Positions 32,912 through 46,196 of a stretch of 64,000 bases of DNA are shown piece by piece; position 1 is the first letter of the stretch, and every line of letters begins with the position of its first letter. The stretch is from NCBI RefSeq assembly GCF_018991925.1, contig NW_024737068.1, positions 132,501-196,500 of the forward strand. The letters run 5' to 3'. The position numbers were made by a program, and so were the translations under genes. The notes under the pieces are model-generated. The model made no database searches and was not told where the DNA came from. It was given only the letters and a program-made list of their open reading frames with translations. This stretch comes from Homarus americanus (lineage: Eukaryota > Arthropoda > Malacostraca > Decapoda > Nephropidae).

Positions 32912-33480
32912 TATAGCTAAACCTCTATTTACGATGTCCCAATCTACAATAATTTGTGTTAACGATGCTTATATATTATGACCACTTATTGCGATGTAAA
33001 CAAACTCACATTAAGGACACTCGTCACCCCACCAACTCGCCAAGTTGCCATATGGAACACATCACTCACTTCATTTGTCAGCTGAGGTACCATCTACCTG
33101 AATGCCACCTCGTGGCCATCTCAGTGAACTGCAGTCCAGTCATTGTTTCTTCTTGGTTACAAGTGTGTAAGAAATGGCACTCAATGTTTATCAGCCATCA
33201 TCATTTTTTTTTCAGCATAGATCCATGTTTATTAAAGTTCATATGGTACTCCATTTTAGTGAATGTGAAGTGATTTTTGCTATGTTTTTTGTGACTAAAA
33301 AGTGCTTTGGCTGTATTGTTGTGAATAGAAGGCGAGAGCACCAACCGGTATCATTGTTTTTATTTTATCAGTGTTCATTTTTTCCCTTACAGATATAAGA
33401 AATTACAAAGTTTCAGTGTGCTATACTATACTGCTGGTACAGTACATGTACTGTACCCAGTTTTAGTGACTGAGTTGTTT
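32912..33480. other. Intronic DNA with a possible Tigger-type terminus
   Basis: cagtactctgtatagctaaa at about 32913 and 'cctctatttacgatgtcc' resemble Tigger subterminal DNA, but no right end was found. The rest is unassigned. Confidence 0.3.
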
Positions 33481-33490
33481 TCTCTGCTTT

Positions 33491-33650
33491 AGCAACTGTG
33501 AGATGCTTTCATTCTGACAGTGAAGTGCACTAGCAACTGTGAGATGCTTTCACTCTGACTGTGAAGTGGTTTAGTGATTGTGAGATGCTTTCACCCTGAC
33601 TGTGAGGTGCTCTAACAACTGTGAGATGCTTTCCCTCTGTTTTTGTGACA
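33491..33650. repeat. About 41-bp tandem repeat, four copies
   Basis: aactgtgagatgctttc recurs at about 33493, 33534, 33575 and 33616 with 'ctgacWgtgaagtg' between. Copies differ by point changes. Confidence 0.85.
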
Positions 33651-33809
33651 GTGAAGTGAGCAACATAATTTTGAAAATGTCTGGCAAGTATTTTGTTCAC
33701 CATCTTTAAGGCCAAGAGCCAGTCCCCGCTCTTCAGACTCCCCAAAGTCTGTGTGGGACGCAGGTTGATGTCTACACTCCACCTTAAGAGTCCCCTTAGC
33801 CTCGAAGGG

Positions 33810-34167
33810 GACATGTGATGACGACCAGACCCTTTCTCCTCTACTCTAATCTCTCGTCTATCTTCTCTACTCTCTCTCTATTCTCTGCCCTCTATCTCTC
33901 TTCTTCTTCTCTTTCTCTCTTTTATTTCTGTCTCTTTTATCTTTCTCTTTTATTTCTGTCTCTTTTATCTTTCTCTTTTATTTCTGTCTCTTTTATCTTT
34001 CTCTTTTCTTTCTGTCTCTCTCTCTCTCTCTCTCTCTCTTTTATCGCTCTTTTCTCTATACACTCTCTCTCTTCTCTATGCTCTCTCTCTCTTCTCTACT
34101 CTCTCTCTCTTCTCTACTCTCTCACTCTCTTCTCTACTTTCTCTCTTCTCTATTCTCCTCTCTCTCT

Positions 34168-34223
<56 letters not shown>

Positions 34224-34323
34224 ACTCTCTCTCTCTCTCTTTCTCTACTCTCTCTCTCTCTCTCTTTTCTCTACTCTCTCTCTTCTCTACTCTCTCTCTT
34301 CTCTACTCTCTCTCTCTTTTCTC

Positions 34324-34366
<43 letters not shown>

Positions 34367-37300
34367 ACTCTCTTCTCCTACTTTCTCTCTCTTCTCCTAT
34401 CTCTCTCTCTCTTCTCTACTCTCTCTCTCTTTCTCCACTCTCTTCTCTACTCTCTCTCGTCTCTCTCTCTCTCTTCTCTACTCTCTCTCTCTTTCTCTAC
34501 CTCTCTCTCTTCTCTACTCTCTCTCTCTCTCTTCTCTACTCTCAATCTCTCTTCTCTATTCTCTCTCTCTTCTCAACTCTCTCTCTCACCTCTACTCTCT
34601 CCTCTACTCCTCTCTCCTTCTCAATCTCTGTCTTCTCCTACTCTCACCTTCTCTAATCTCTCTCTTCTCAACTCTCTCTCTCTTCTCTACTCTCTCTCCT
34701 TCTCTAATCTCTCTTCTCTACTCTCTCACCTTCTCTAATCTCTCTTCTTCTCTCTCTCTCTCTCTTCTCTACTCTCACTCTCTTCTCCTCTCTACCTCTA
34801 CTCTCTCTCCTTCTCCTAATCTCTCTCTTCTCCTCTCTCTCTTCTCTACTCTCTCACCTCTACTCTCTCTCCTTCTCTAATCTCTCTCTTTCTCCTCTCT
34901 CTAACCTCTACTCTTTCTCCTTCTCTAATCTCTCTCTTCTCCTCTCTCTCTCTACCTCTACTCTCTCGCCTCTAATCTCTCCTTCTCTTCTCTCTCTTCT
35001 CAACTCTCTCTCTTTCTCTACTCTCCACCTCTCTTCTCTCTACACCTCTCTCTCTCCTCTTCTCCTAATCTCTCTCTTCTCTACTCTCTCCCCTCTTCTC
35101 TCTCTCCTTCTCTAATCTCTCTCTTCTCTGTCTCTCTCTTCTCTACTCTCTCTTCTCCCTTCCTCTCTCCTACTCTCTCTCCTTCTCTAATCTCTCTCTT
35201 CTCTCTCTCCTCTTCTATCTCTCCTTCTCTAATCTCTCCTTCTCTAATCTCTCTTCTCTCTCTCTCACCTCTACTCTCTCTCCTTCTCTAATCTCTCTCT
35301 TCTCTCCTCTCTCCACCTCTACTCTTTCTCCTTCTCTAATCTCTCTTCTCTACTCTCTCTCCTTTCTCTCTCTCCTTCTTAATCTCTCTCTCTTCTCTAC
35401 TCTCTCACCTCTACTCTCTCTCCTTCTCTAATCTCTCTTCTCTCTCTCCACCTCTCTTTCTCCTTCTCTACTCTTTCTCCTTCTCTAATCTCTCTCTTCT
35501 CTACTCTCTCACCTTCTCTCTCTCTTCTGCTCTCTCCTCTACTCTTCTCTTCTCTAATCTCTCTCTTCTCCACTCTCACCTCTACTCTCTCTCCTCCTAA
35601 TCTCTCTCTTCTCTACTCTCTCACCTTTACTCTTTCTCCTTCTCTAATCTCTCTCTCTACTCTCTCACCTTCTCTCTCCTTCTGTATCTCTCTCTTCTCT
35701 CTCTCCTTTACTCTTTCTCTTTACTCTCTCCTCTCTCTTGTCCTTCTCTACTCTCTCACCTCTCTCTTTCTCCTTCTCTAATCTCTCTTCTCTACTCTCT
35801 CTTCACTACTCTCTCTCCTCTAATCTCTCTCTTCTCTACTCTCTCCTCTACTCTCTCTCCTTCTCTAATCTCTCTCTTCTCCTACTCTCTCACCCTCTCT
35901 CTCTCTCCTTCTCTAATCTCTCTCTTCTCTACTCTCTCCCCTCTTCTCTCTCTCCTTCTCTAATCTCTCTCTTCTCTACTCTCTCACCTCTACTCTCTCT
36001 CCTTCTCTAATCTCTCTTCTCTCTCTCCTACTCTCTCTTCTCTGCTCTCTCACCTTTACTCTTTCTCCTTCTCTATTCTCTCTCTTCTCTCTCTCTCTCC
36101 ACCTCTTCTCTCTCTCTCTTCTCCTCTCTCTCACCTCTACTCTCTCTCCTTCTCTAATCTCTCTCTTCTCTACTCTCACCTCTTCTCTCTCTCCTTCTCT
36201 AATCTCTCTCTTCTCTCTCTTTCTCACCTCTACTCTCTCTCCTTCTCTAATCTCTCTTCCTCTCTCTCTCTCTCTCTCTCCTTCTCTAATCTCTCTCTTC
36301 TCTCTCTACCTCTCTCTCTCCTTCTCTAATCTCTCTCTTCTCTACTCTCTCCCACCTCCTCTCTCTCCTTCTCTATCTTTCTCTTCTCTCTTCTCACCTC
36401 TACTCTCTCTCCTTCTCTTCTCTCTCTTCTCCTACTCTTCTTTCTCCTTCTCTACTCTCTCTCTACTCTCTCTCCTTCTCTAATCTCTCTCTTCTCTACT
36501 CTCTCCCCTCTCTCTTTCTCCTTCTCTACTCTCTCACCTCTACTCTCTCCTTCTCTAATCTCTCTCTTCTCTACTCTCTCACCTCTACTCTCTCTCCTCT
36601 AATCTCTTCTTCTCTACTCTCTCACCTCTCTCTCTCTTACTCTTCTCCTTCTTTCTTTCTCTCTCTCTCACCTCTACTCTCTCTTCTCTAATCTCTCTCT
36701 TCTCTACTCTCTCACCTCTACTCTCTCCTTCTCTAATCTTTCTCTTCTCTACTCTCTCACCTCTACTCTCTCTCCTCTATCTCTCTCTTCTCTACTCTCT
36801 CACCTCTCTTTTCTCCTTCTCTACTCTCTCTCCTCTCTCTCCTTCTCTAATCTCTCTCTTCTCTTCTCCTCTTCTTTCTCTTCTCTGCTCTCTCACCTCT
36901 ACTCTCTCTCCTTCTCTAATCTCTCTCTTCTCTACTCTCTCACCTCTACTCTCTCTCTAATCTCTTCTTCTCTCTCTCTCACCTCTCCTCTCCTTCCCTC
37001 TCTCTCTCCTTCTCCTAATCTCTCTCTTCTCTACTCTCTCTCTCACCTCCTACTCTCTCTCCTTCTCTAATCTCTCTCTTCTTACTCTCTCCTCTCTCTC
37101 CTTCTCTAATCTCTCTCTTCTCTACTCTCTCACCTCTCTCTCTCCTTCTCTAATCTCTCTCTTCTCTACTCTCTCACCTCTACTCTCTCTCCTCTAATCT
37201 CTGTCTTCTCTACTCTTTCACCTCTCTCTCTCCTCTACTCTCTCTCCTTCTCTACTCTCTCTTCCTTCTCTCTCTTCTCTCTCTCTACTCTCTCACCTCC

Positions 37301-40300
37301 TCTCTTCTCTACTCTCTCACCTCTACTCTCTCTCTTCTCTACTCTCTCACTCCTCTTCTCTCTCTCTCTCTTCTTTCCCTCTCTCTTCTCAGCTCTCTCT
37401 CTCTTTCCCTCTCTCCCTCTCTCTCTCTTCTCTGCTCTCTCTCCACCTCTACTCTCTCCTTCTCTCTCTCTCACCTCTGCTCTCTCTCCTTCTCTAATCT
37501 CTCTTCTCTCTCTCTCTCTCTCTCTCCTTCTCTATCTCTCTCTTCTCTACTCTCTCACCTCCACTCTCTCTCCTTCTCTAATCTCTCTCTTCTCTACTCT
37601 CTCACCTCTCTCTATCCTTCTCCAATCTCTCTCTTCTCTACTCTCTCACCTCTACTCTCTCTCCTTCTCTAATCTCTCTCTTCTCTACTCTCTCTCCTCT
37701 CTCTCCTTCTCTAATCTCTCTCTTCTCTACTCTCTCCCCACCTCTACTCTCTCTCTTCTCTACTCACTCCTTCTCTAATCTTTCTCTCTTCCAACTCTCT
37801 CTTCTCTACTCTCTCTCCTCTAATCTCTCTTCTTCTCCTACTCTCTCACCTCTACTCTCTCTCCTTCTCCAATCTCTCTCTTCTCTGCTCTCTCACCTCT
37901 ACTCTCTCCTTCTCCAATCTCTCTCTACTCTGCTCTCTCACCTCTATCTCTCTCCTCTATCTCTCTCTTCTCTACTCTCTCTCTTCCTAATCTCTCTCTT
38001 CTCTATGCTCTCACCTTCTCCTAATCTCTCTCCTTCTCTATCTCTCTCTCCTTCTCTAATCTCTCTCTTCTCTGCTCTCTAACCTCTCTCTTTCTCCTTC
38101 TCTAATCTCTCTCTTCTCAACTCTCTCTCTTCTCTACTCTCTCACCTCTACTCTCTCTCCTTCTCTCTCTCTCTTCTCTACTCTCTAACCTCTATTTTCT
38201 CCTTCCCTAATCTCTCTCTTCTCTACTCTCTCTCCACCTTCTTCTCTCGCTCTACTCTCTCCTTCTCTAATCTCTCTCTTCTCTAACTCTCTCTCTTCTC
38301 TACTCTCACATCTCTTCTCTACTCTCTCATCTCTCTCTCCCCTCCTAATCTCTCTCTTCATTTCTACCTCTTCTCTCTCCTTCTCCTAATCTCTCTCTTC
38401 TCTAATCTCTCTCTTCTCTAATCTCTCTCTTCTCTACTCTCTCTTCTCTCTCTCTCCTTCTCCTAATCTCTCTCTTCTCTAACTCTCTCTCTCTTCTCTC
38501 CGCTCTCCTTCTTCTATCTCTCCTTCTCTAATCTCTCTCCTTCTCTAATCCTCTCTCTTCTCTACTCTCTCTTCTCTGCTCTCTCTCCTCTACTCTCTCT
38601 CCTTCTCTAATCTCTCTCTTCTCCTCTCTCTCTCTTCTCTCTCTCTTCTCTTCTCCTACTCTCTCCCCCTCTCTCTCTCCTTCTCTAATCTCTCTCTTCT
38701 CTCTCCTTCTCTATCTCTCTCACCTCTACTCTCTCCCCCTTCTCTCTCCTTCTCTAATCTCTCTCTCTCTCTACTCTCTCTTCTCTCTCTCCTCTTCTCT
38801 CTCTCCTTCTCTTCTCTCTTCTCCTCTCTCTCTTCTCCTCTCTCCACCTCTACTCTCTCTCCTTCTCTAATCTCTCTCTTCTCTACTCTCTCACCTCTAC
38901 TCTTTCTCTTTCTCCTAATCTCTCTCTTCTCTACTCTCTCTCTACTCTTTCTCCTTCTCTACTCTCTCTACCTCTACTCTTTCTCTACTCTCTCACCTTT
39001 CTCCTTCTCTAATCTCTCTCTTCTCTCTCTCCCTCTCTCTCTCTCCTTCTCTAATCTCTCTCTTCCTCAACTCTCTCTTTCTCCCTCTACTCTCTCTCCT
39101 TCCTCTAATCTCTCTCTCTTCTCTCTCTCTACCTTCTCTTCTCCTTCTCTGCTCTCTCACCTCTCTCTGTCTCCTTCTCTAATCTCTCTTCTCCTCTCTC
39201 ACCTCTGCCTCTCTCTCTTCTCTAATCTCTCTCTTCTCTACTCTCTCCTCTACTCTCTCTCCTTCTCTAATCTCTCTCTTCTCTACTCTCTCACCTCTCT
39301 CTTTCTCCTTCTCTCTAATCTCTCTCTTCTCTACTCTCACCTCTCTCTCTCTCTCTTCTCTAATCTCTCTCTTCTCTACTCTCTCACCTCTACTCTTTCT
39401 CCTTCTCTACTCTCTCACCTCCTCTCTTTCTCCTTCTCTAATCTCTCTCTTCTCTACTCTCTCTCACCTTTACTCTTTCTCCTTCTCTAATCTCTTCTCT
39501 CTCTCTCTCCCTCTACTCTCTCTCCTTCTCCTAATCTCTCTTCTCTCTCTCTCTCTCTCTCTCTCTTCTACTCTCTCTCTTTCTTCTCTAATCTCTCTCT
39601 TCTCTACTCTCTCTCACTTCTCCAATCTCTCTCTTTCTCTCTCCACCTCTACTCTCTCTTCTCTAATCTCTCTCTTCTCAACTCTCTCTCCTCCTCTCTC
39701 TCCTTCTCTAATCTCTCTCTTCTCTCTCTCTCTTCCTCTTTCTCCTTCTCTAATCTCTCTCTTCTCTCTCTCTCACCTCTACTCTCTCCTTCTCTAATCT
39801 CTCTCTCTTCTCTACTCTCTCACCTTTACTCTTTCTCCTTCTCTACTCTCTCTACCTCTACTCTTTCTCCTTCTCTCCTCTCTCTCTTTCTCTTTCTCCT
39901 TCTCTAATCTCTCTTCTCTACTCTCTCTTCTCTCTCTCTCTCCTCTAATCTCTCTCTTCTCTCTCTCTCCTTCTCTAATCTCTCTCTTCTCTCTCTCCCC
40001 TCTTCTCTCTTCTTCTCTAATCTCTTCCTCTACTCTCTCACCTCTTCTCTCTCTCCTTCTCTAATCTCTCTTCTCTACTCTCTCCCTCCTCTCTCTCCCT
40101 TCTCTAATCTCTCTTCTCAACTCTCCTCCTTCTAATCTCTCTCTTCTCTGCTCTCTCTTTCTTTCTCTTTCTCTAATCTCTCTCTTCTCTACTCTCACCT
40201 CCTCTCTCTCTCTCCTTCTCTAATCTCTCTCTTCTCTCTCTCCTTTCTTCTCTTCTCAACTCTCTCACCTCTACTCTCTCTCTTCTCTAATCTCTCTCTT

Positions 40301-43300
40301 CTCTCTCTCTCCTCCTCATCTCCTTCTCTAATCTCTCTCTTCTCTACTCTCTCACCTCTACTCTCTCCTTCTCTAATCTCTCTCTTCTCTACTCTCTCAC
40401 CTCTACTCTCTCTCCTCTAATCTCTCTCTTCTCTACTCTCTCACCTCTACTCTCTCTCCTTCTCTACTCTCTCCTTCTAATCTCTCTCTTCTCTCTCTCT
40501 CACCTCTACTCTTTCTCCTTCTCTACTCTCTCCTCTACTCTCTCTCCTTCTCTATCTCTCTCTTCTCTACTCTCTCACCTCTACTCTCTCTCCTCTAATC
40601 TCTTCTTCTCTACTCTCTCACCTCTACTCTCTCCTTCTCTCTCTCTCTCATTCTCTAATCTCTCTCTTCTCTCTCTCTCTCTCACCTCTCTCTCTCTCCT
40701 TCTCTAATCTCTCTTCTCTCTCTCTCCTCTCTCTCTCCTTCTCTAATCTCTCTCTTCTCTACTCTCTCCTCCTCTCTCTCTCCTTCTCTATCTCTCTCTT
40801 CTCTCTCTCTACCTCTACTCTCTCTCCTCTCCATCTCTGTCTTCTCTACTCTCCACCTCCTCTCACCTCTACCTCTCTCTCCTTCTCCTACTCTCTCTCC
40901 TTCTCTAATCTCTCTTCTCTACTCTCTCTCTCTCCTCTCTCTCTTCTCTGCTCTCTCACCTCTACTCTCTCTCTTCTCTCTCTCCTCCTCTTCTCTCTCT
41001 CTCTCTCTTCTTTACCCTCTCTCTTCTCAACTCTCTCTCTCTTCTCCTCTCTCTCCTCTCTCTCTCTTCTCTACTCCTCCCTCTCTCTTTCCTCTTCTCT
41101 CTCTCTCCCCTTTACTCTCTCTCTCCTTCTCCTAATCTCTCTCTTCTCTACTCTCTCCCTCTACTCTCTCTCCTTCTCCCTAATCTCTCTCTTCTCTACT
41201 CTCTCACCTCCTCTCTCTCTCCTTCTCTAATCTCTCTTCTCTACTCTCTCACCTCTCTCTCTCCCTTCTCTAATCTCTCTCTTCTCTGCTCTCTCACCTC
41301 CACTCTCTCCTTCTCTATCTCTCTCTTCTCTCTCTCTCTCTATCCCTCTTTCTTCTCTCTCTCACCTCTACTCTCTCTCTTCTCTCTCTCCTCCTTCTAA
41401 TCTCTCTCTTCTCAACTCCTCTTCTCTTCTCTCTCTCCTCTAATCTCTCTCTTCTCTCTCTCTCACCTCTACTCTCTCTCCTTCTCCAATCTCTCTCTTC
41501 TCTACTCTCTCCCTCTACTCTCTCTCCTTCTCCAATCTCTCTCTCTCCTACTCTCACCTCTCTCTCTCTCCTCTAATCTCTCTCTCTCCTACTCTCTCTC
41601 TAATCCTCTCTTCTCTACTCTCACCTCTACTCTCTCTCTTCTCTACTCTCCTCCTTCTCTAATCTCTCTCTCTTCTCAACTCTCTCTCTCTTCTCCTCTC
41701 TCTCCTCTAATCTCTCTCTTCTCTACTCTCTCACCTCTACTCTCTCTCCTTCTATAATCTCTCTCTCTTCTCTCTCTCTCATCCACAATCTCTCTCTTCT
41801 ATACTCTCACCTTCTCTAATCTCTCTTCTCTCTCTCACCTCTACTCTCTCTCCTTCTCTAATCTCCTCTTCTCTACTCTCTCTCCTTCCCTAATCTCTCT
41901 CTTCTCTGTTCTCTCACCTTCTCTAATCTCTCTCTTCTCTACTCTCTCACCTTCTCTAATCTCTCTCTTCTCTACTCTCTAACCTCTACTCTTTCTCCTT
42001 CTCTAATCTCTCTCTTCTCTACTCTCTCTCTCACCTCCCTCTCTCCCTCTCTCTCTCCCTCTACTCTCTCTCCTTCTCTAATCTCTCTCTTCTCTACTCT
42101 CTCCCTCTACTCTCTCTCCTCTAATCTGTCTTCTCTCTCTCACCTCTACTCTTTCTCCTTCTCTACTCTCTCCCCCTCTCTCTCTCTCCTTCTCTAATCT
42201 CTCTCTTCTCTCTCTCACCTCTTCTCTCCCTCTCTCTAATCTCTGTCTTCTCTACTCTCTCCTTCTCTAATCTCTCTCTTCTCTCTCTCTCACCTCTACT
42301 CTCTCTCCTTCTCCTATCTCTCTCTTCTCTCTCTCTCTTTCTCTTCTCCCTCTTCTTCTCTAATCTCTCCTTTCTCTGCTCTCTCCTCTTCTCTCTCATT
42401 CTCTCTCTGTCTTCTCTCTCTCCTTCTCTAATCTCTCTTCTCTACCACTCTACTCTCTCTGCTCTATCTCTCTCTTCTCTCTCTCTCCACCTCTACTCTT
42501 TCTCTCCTTCTCTACTCTCTCACCTCTACTCTTTCTCCTTCTCTAATCTCTCTTCTTCCCTCTCTCACCTTTACTCTTTCTCCTTCTCTAATCTCTCTCT
42601 TCTCTTCTCTACCTCTACTCTCTCTCCTTCTCTAATCTCTCTCTCTTCTCTCTCTCTCCTTTCTTCTCTCTCTCACCTCTCTCTTTCTCCTTCTCTAATC
42701 TCTCTCTTTCTCTCCTCTCTTCTCTAATCTCTCTCTTTACTCTCTCACCTCTGCTCTCTCTCCTTCTCTAATCTCTCTTCTCAACTCTCTCCTCCTCTCT
42801 CTCATTCTCTAATCTCTCTTCTCTACTCTCCCTTTCTTTCTCATCTCCTATCTCTCCTCTTTCTCTCCTCTCTCTCCTTCTCTAATCTCTCTCTTCTCTG
42901 CTCTCTCACCTTTGCTCTTTCTCCTTCTCTACTCTCCTCTCTCTTTCTCTTCTCTCTCTCACCTCTGCTCCTTCTCTAATCTCTTCTCTTTCCTTCTCTC
43001 TCTCCTCTATCTCTCCTTCTCTCTCCTCTCTCCTTCTCTAATCTCTCTCTTCTCTCTCTCTCACCTCTTCTCTCTCTTCTCTAATCTCTCTCTTCTCTCT
43101 CTCTCACCTCTTTCTCTCCTTCTCTAATCTCTCTCCTCTACTCTCTCCTTCTCTAATCTCTCTTCTCCTTTCTCTCCTTCACTAATCTCTCTTCTCTACT
43201 CTCTCACCTTTTCTTTCTCTTTCTCTAATCTCTCTCTTCTCTACTCTCTCTCTTCTCTCTACTCTCTTCTCTTCTCTCTCTCCTTCTCTAATCTCCTCTT

Positions 43301-44825
43301 CTCTACTCTCTCTCTCCTCTACTCTCTCTTCTCTAATCTCTCTCTTCTCTCTCTCACCTCTACTCTCTCTTTTTCTCTTCTCTCTCTCTCCTCTCTCTCT
43401 CCTTCTCTAATCTTTCTCTTCTCTACTCTCTCTCACCTCTCTCTCTCTCCTCTAATCTCTCTCTTCTCTACTCTCTCCTCTCTCTTTCTCCTTCTCTACT
43501 CTCTCACCTCTACTCTCTCTCTCTTCTAATCTCTCTCTTCTCTACTCTCTCACCTCTACTCTTTCTCCTTCTCTCTCTCTCTCCTCTCTTCTCTCTCTTT
43601 CTCCTCTAATCTCTCTCTTCTCTCTCTCTCACCTCTTTTTTCTCTCTCTCTCCTTCTCTAATCTCTCTCTTCTCTTCTCTCTCTCTCCCTCCTCTCTCTC
43701 CTTCTCTCTCTCTCTACTCTCTCATCTCTTCTCTCTCTCCTCCTCCTTCTCTCTCTCTTCTCTAATCTCTCTCTTCTCTGCTCTCTCACCTCTACTCTCT
43801 CTCAATTCTTTTTTTTTTTTTTTTCTCTGCTCTTTTTTTCTCCTTCTCTAATCTCTCTCTTCTCTACTCTCTCACCTCTACTCTTTCTCCTTAATCTCTC
43901 TCTTCTCTCTCTCTCTCCTACTCTCTCCTTCTCCCTCTCTATCTCTCTCTTCTCTGCTCTTCTTTTCTCTCTCTCTTTCTCCTTTCTTTCTTCTCTCTCA
44001 CCTCTATTCTCTCTCCTTCTATACTCTCTCTTCTCTTCTTTCTCCTTCTATCTATCTCCTCTCTTCTCTACTCTCTCTCCTTCTCTTCCTCCTTCTCTAC
44101 TCTCTCTCCTTCCCTAATCTCTTCTCTTCTCTCACCTTCTCATCTCTCTTCTCTCTCCTTCTCTAATCTCTCTCTTCTCTGCTCTCTACCTCTGCTCTTT
44201 CCTTCTCTAATCTCTCTCTTCTCTACTCTCTCTACCTCCTCTCTCCTCTCTCTCTCTCCTTCTCTAATCTCTCTCTTCTCTACTCTCTCACCTCTCTCTC
44301 TCCCTCTAATCTCTTCTTCTCTACTCTCTCACCTCTACTCTTTCTCCTTCTCTACTCTCTCACCTCTCTCTCTCCTTCTCTAATCTCTCTCTTCTCTACT
44401 CTCTCACCTCTTCTCTTTTTTCTCTCTTCTCTCTCTCTCACCTCTACTCTTTCTCCTTCTCTAATCTCTCTTCTTCTCTCCTCTCTCTCTCCTCCTCTCT
44501 CTCTCCTTCTCTATCTCTCTTCTTATCTCTCTCTCACCTCTACTCTCTCTCCTTCTCTAATCTCCTCTTCTCTACTCTCTCTCTCCTCTACTCTTTCTCG
44601 CCTCCTAATCTCTCTCTTCTCTACTCTCTCACCTCTCTCTTTCTCCTTCTCTAATCTCTCTCTTCTCTCTCACCTCTACTCTTTCTTCTTCTCTACTCTC
44701 TCTCTGTCTTACTCTTTCTGCTTCCACTCTCTTACCTTTATCTCTTTCTCTTCTCCTCTCTCACCTCTACTCTTTCTCCTTCTCTAATCTCTCTCTTTTC
44801 TACTCTCTCCCCTCTACTTTTTTTT

Positions 44826-44871
<46 letters not shown>

Positions 44872-46117
44872 CTCTCTCTCTCTTCTCTACTCTCTCTCTC
44901 TTCTCTATCTCTCTCTCCTCTACTCTCTCTTTCTCTCCTTTCTCTACCTTCTCTCTTCTCCTACTCTCTCCTCACCTCTACTCTCTCTCTTCTCCTACTC
45001 TCTCCTCTCTCTCTTCTCTTCTCTCAATCTCTCATCTCTACTCTCCTCTCTTTCTCTCTCTCTTCTCTCCTCACTCTTCTCCTCTCTCTCTTTCTCTCTC
45101 ACCTCTACTCTTTCTCCTTCTCTTACTCTCTCACCTCTCTCTCTCTCTTCTCTCCTCTCTAATCTCTCTCTTCTCTCTCTCTCCCTCTACTCTCTCCTCT
45201 CTCTAATCTCTCTTCTCTCCTCTACTCTCTCTCTCTTCTCTACTCTCTCCTTCTCTAATCTCTCTCTTCTCCAACTCTCTCTCTCTTCTCTACTCTCTCT
45301 CCTCTAATCTCTCTTCTCTTTCTCTATCTCTCTTCACCTCTACTCTTTCTCCTTCTCTAATCTCTCCTCTCCTCTCTCACTTCTACTCTCTCCTTCTTCT
45401 CAATCTCTCTTCTCTACTCTCTCCTCTACTCTCTCTCCTCTTCTCTTCTTCTCTCTCTCTCACCTCTACTCTCTCTCCTTCTCTAATCTCTCTCTTCTCA
45501 CTCTCTCTCTCACCTCTACTCTCTCTCTTCTCTAATCTCTCTCTTTTCTACTCTCTCTCTCTTCTCTCTCTCTCTTTCTACTCTCTCTCCTTCCTCTAAT
45601 CTCTCTCTTCTCTACTCTCTGCCTCTACTCTCTCTCCTCTCTCTTCTTCTCCTCTCTCTCCTTTACTCTCTCTCTTCTCTGCTCTCTCCCTCTTCTCCTA
45701 TCTCTTCTCTCATTCTCTTCTCCTCTACTCTCTCTCTTCTCTACTCTCTCTCTTCTCTTTTTTTTTTTTTTTTTCTCTTCTCTCTCTCTCACCTTTCTTC
45801 CTAATCTCTCTTCTCTGCTCTCTCCTCATCTCTCTCTTCTCTTTCCTCTTCTCTCTCTCTCCTTCTCTAATTTCTCTCTTTCTTCTCTTCTACTCTCTCT
45901 CTCTCCTCTACTCTCTCCTCTCTCTCTCCTTCTCTAATCTCTCTTCTCTACTCTCTCACCTCTTCTCTCTTCTCTAATCTCTCTCTTCTACTCTCTCACC
46001 TCTCTCTCTCTCTTTCTCTCTCTCTCTTCTCTTCTCTCTTCTCTCTCTCACCTCTACTCTCTCTCCTTCTCTAATATCTCTCTTCTCTACTCTCTCACCT
46101 TTATCTCTCCTTCTCTA
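33810..46117. repeat. 12.3-kb polypyrimidine (CT) satellite array
   Basis: Almost pure C/T on the plus strand. From about 34.7 kb the dominant unit is about 47 bp, built on ccttctctaatctctctctt followed by ctctactctctcacctctac. It occurs as a few hundred copies, by eye, with frequent small deletions. The first 0.9 kb is simpler: a 'tctcttttatctttctctttta' motif, then (CT)n with ctac interruptions. Short T runs at about 43807, 44818 and 45759 interrupt it. Long Ser/Leu frames on plus and Arg/Glu frames on minus follow from the composition and are not genes. In the MED25 sense strand the array is GA-rich. Confidence 0.95.
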
Positions 46118-46118
46118 A

Positions 46119-46120
<2 letters not shown>

Positions 46121-46193
<73 letters not shown>
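46121..46193. repeat. (TG)n microsatellite
   Basis: About 36 TG units directly after the polypyrimidine array. Confidence 0.97.

Positions 46194-46196
<3 letters not shown>

Noticed and set aside
33815..34738. 307-codon Ser/Leu-rich frame (and many similar ones to 46 kb, including Arg/Glu-rich frames on the minus strand)
   Set aside because: These frames follow directly from an almost pure C/T repeat; the residues are only those encoded by CT permutations and there is no start context, domain or splice structure.
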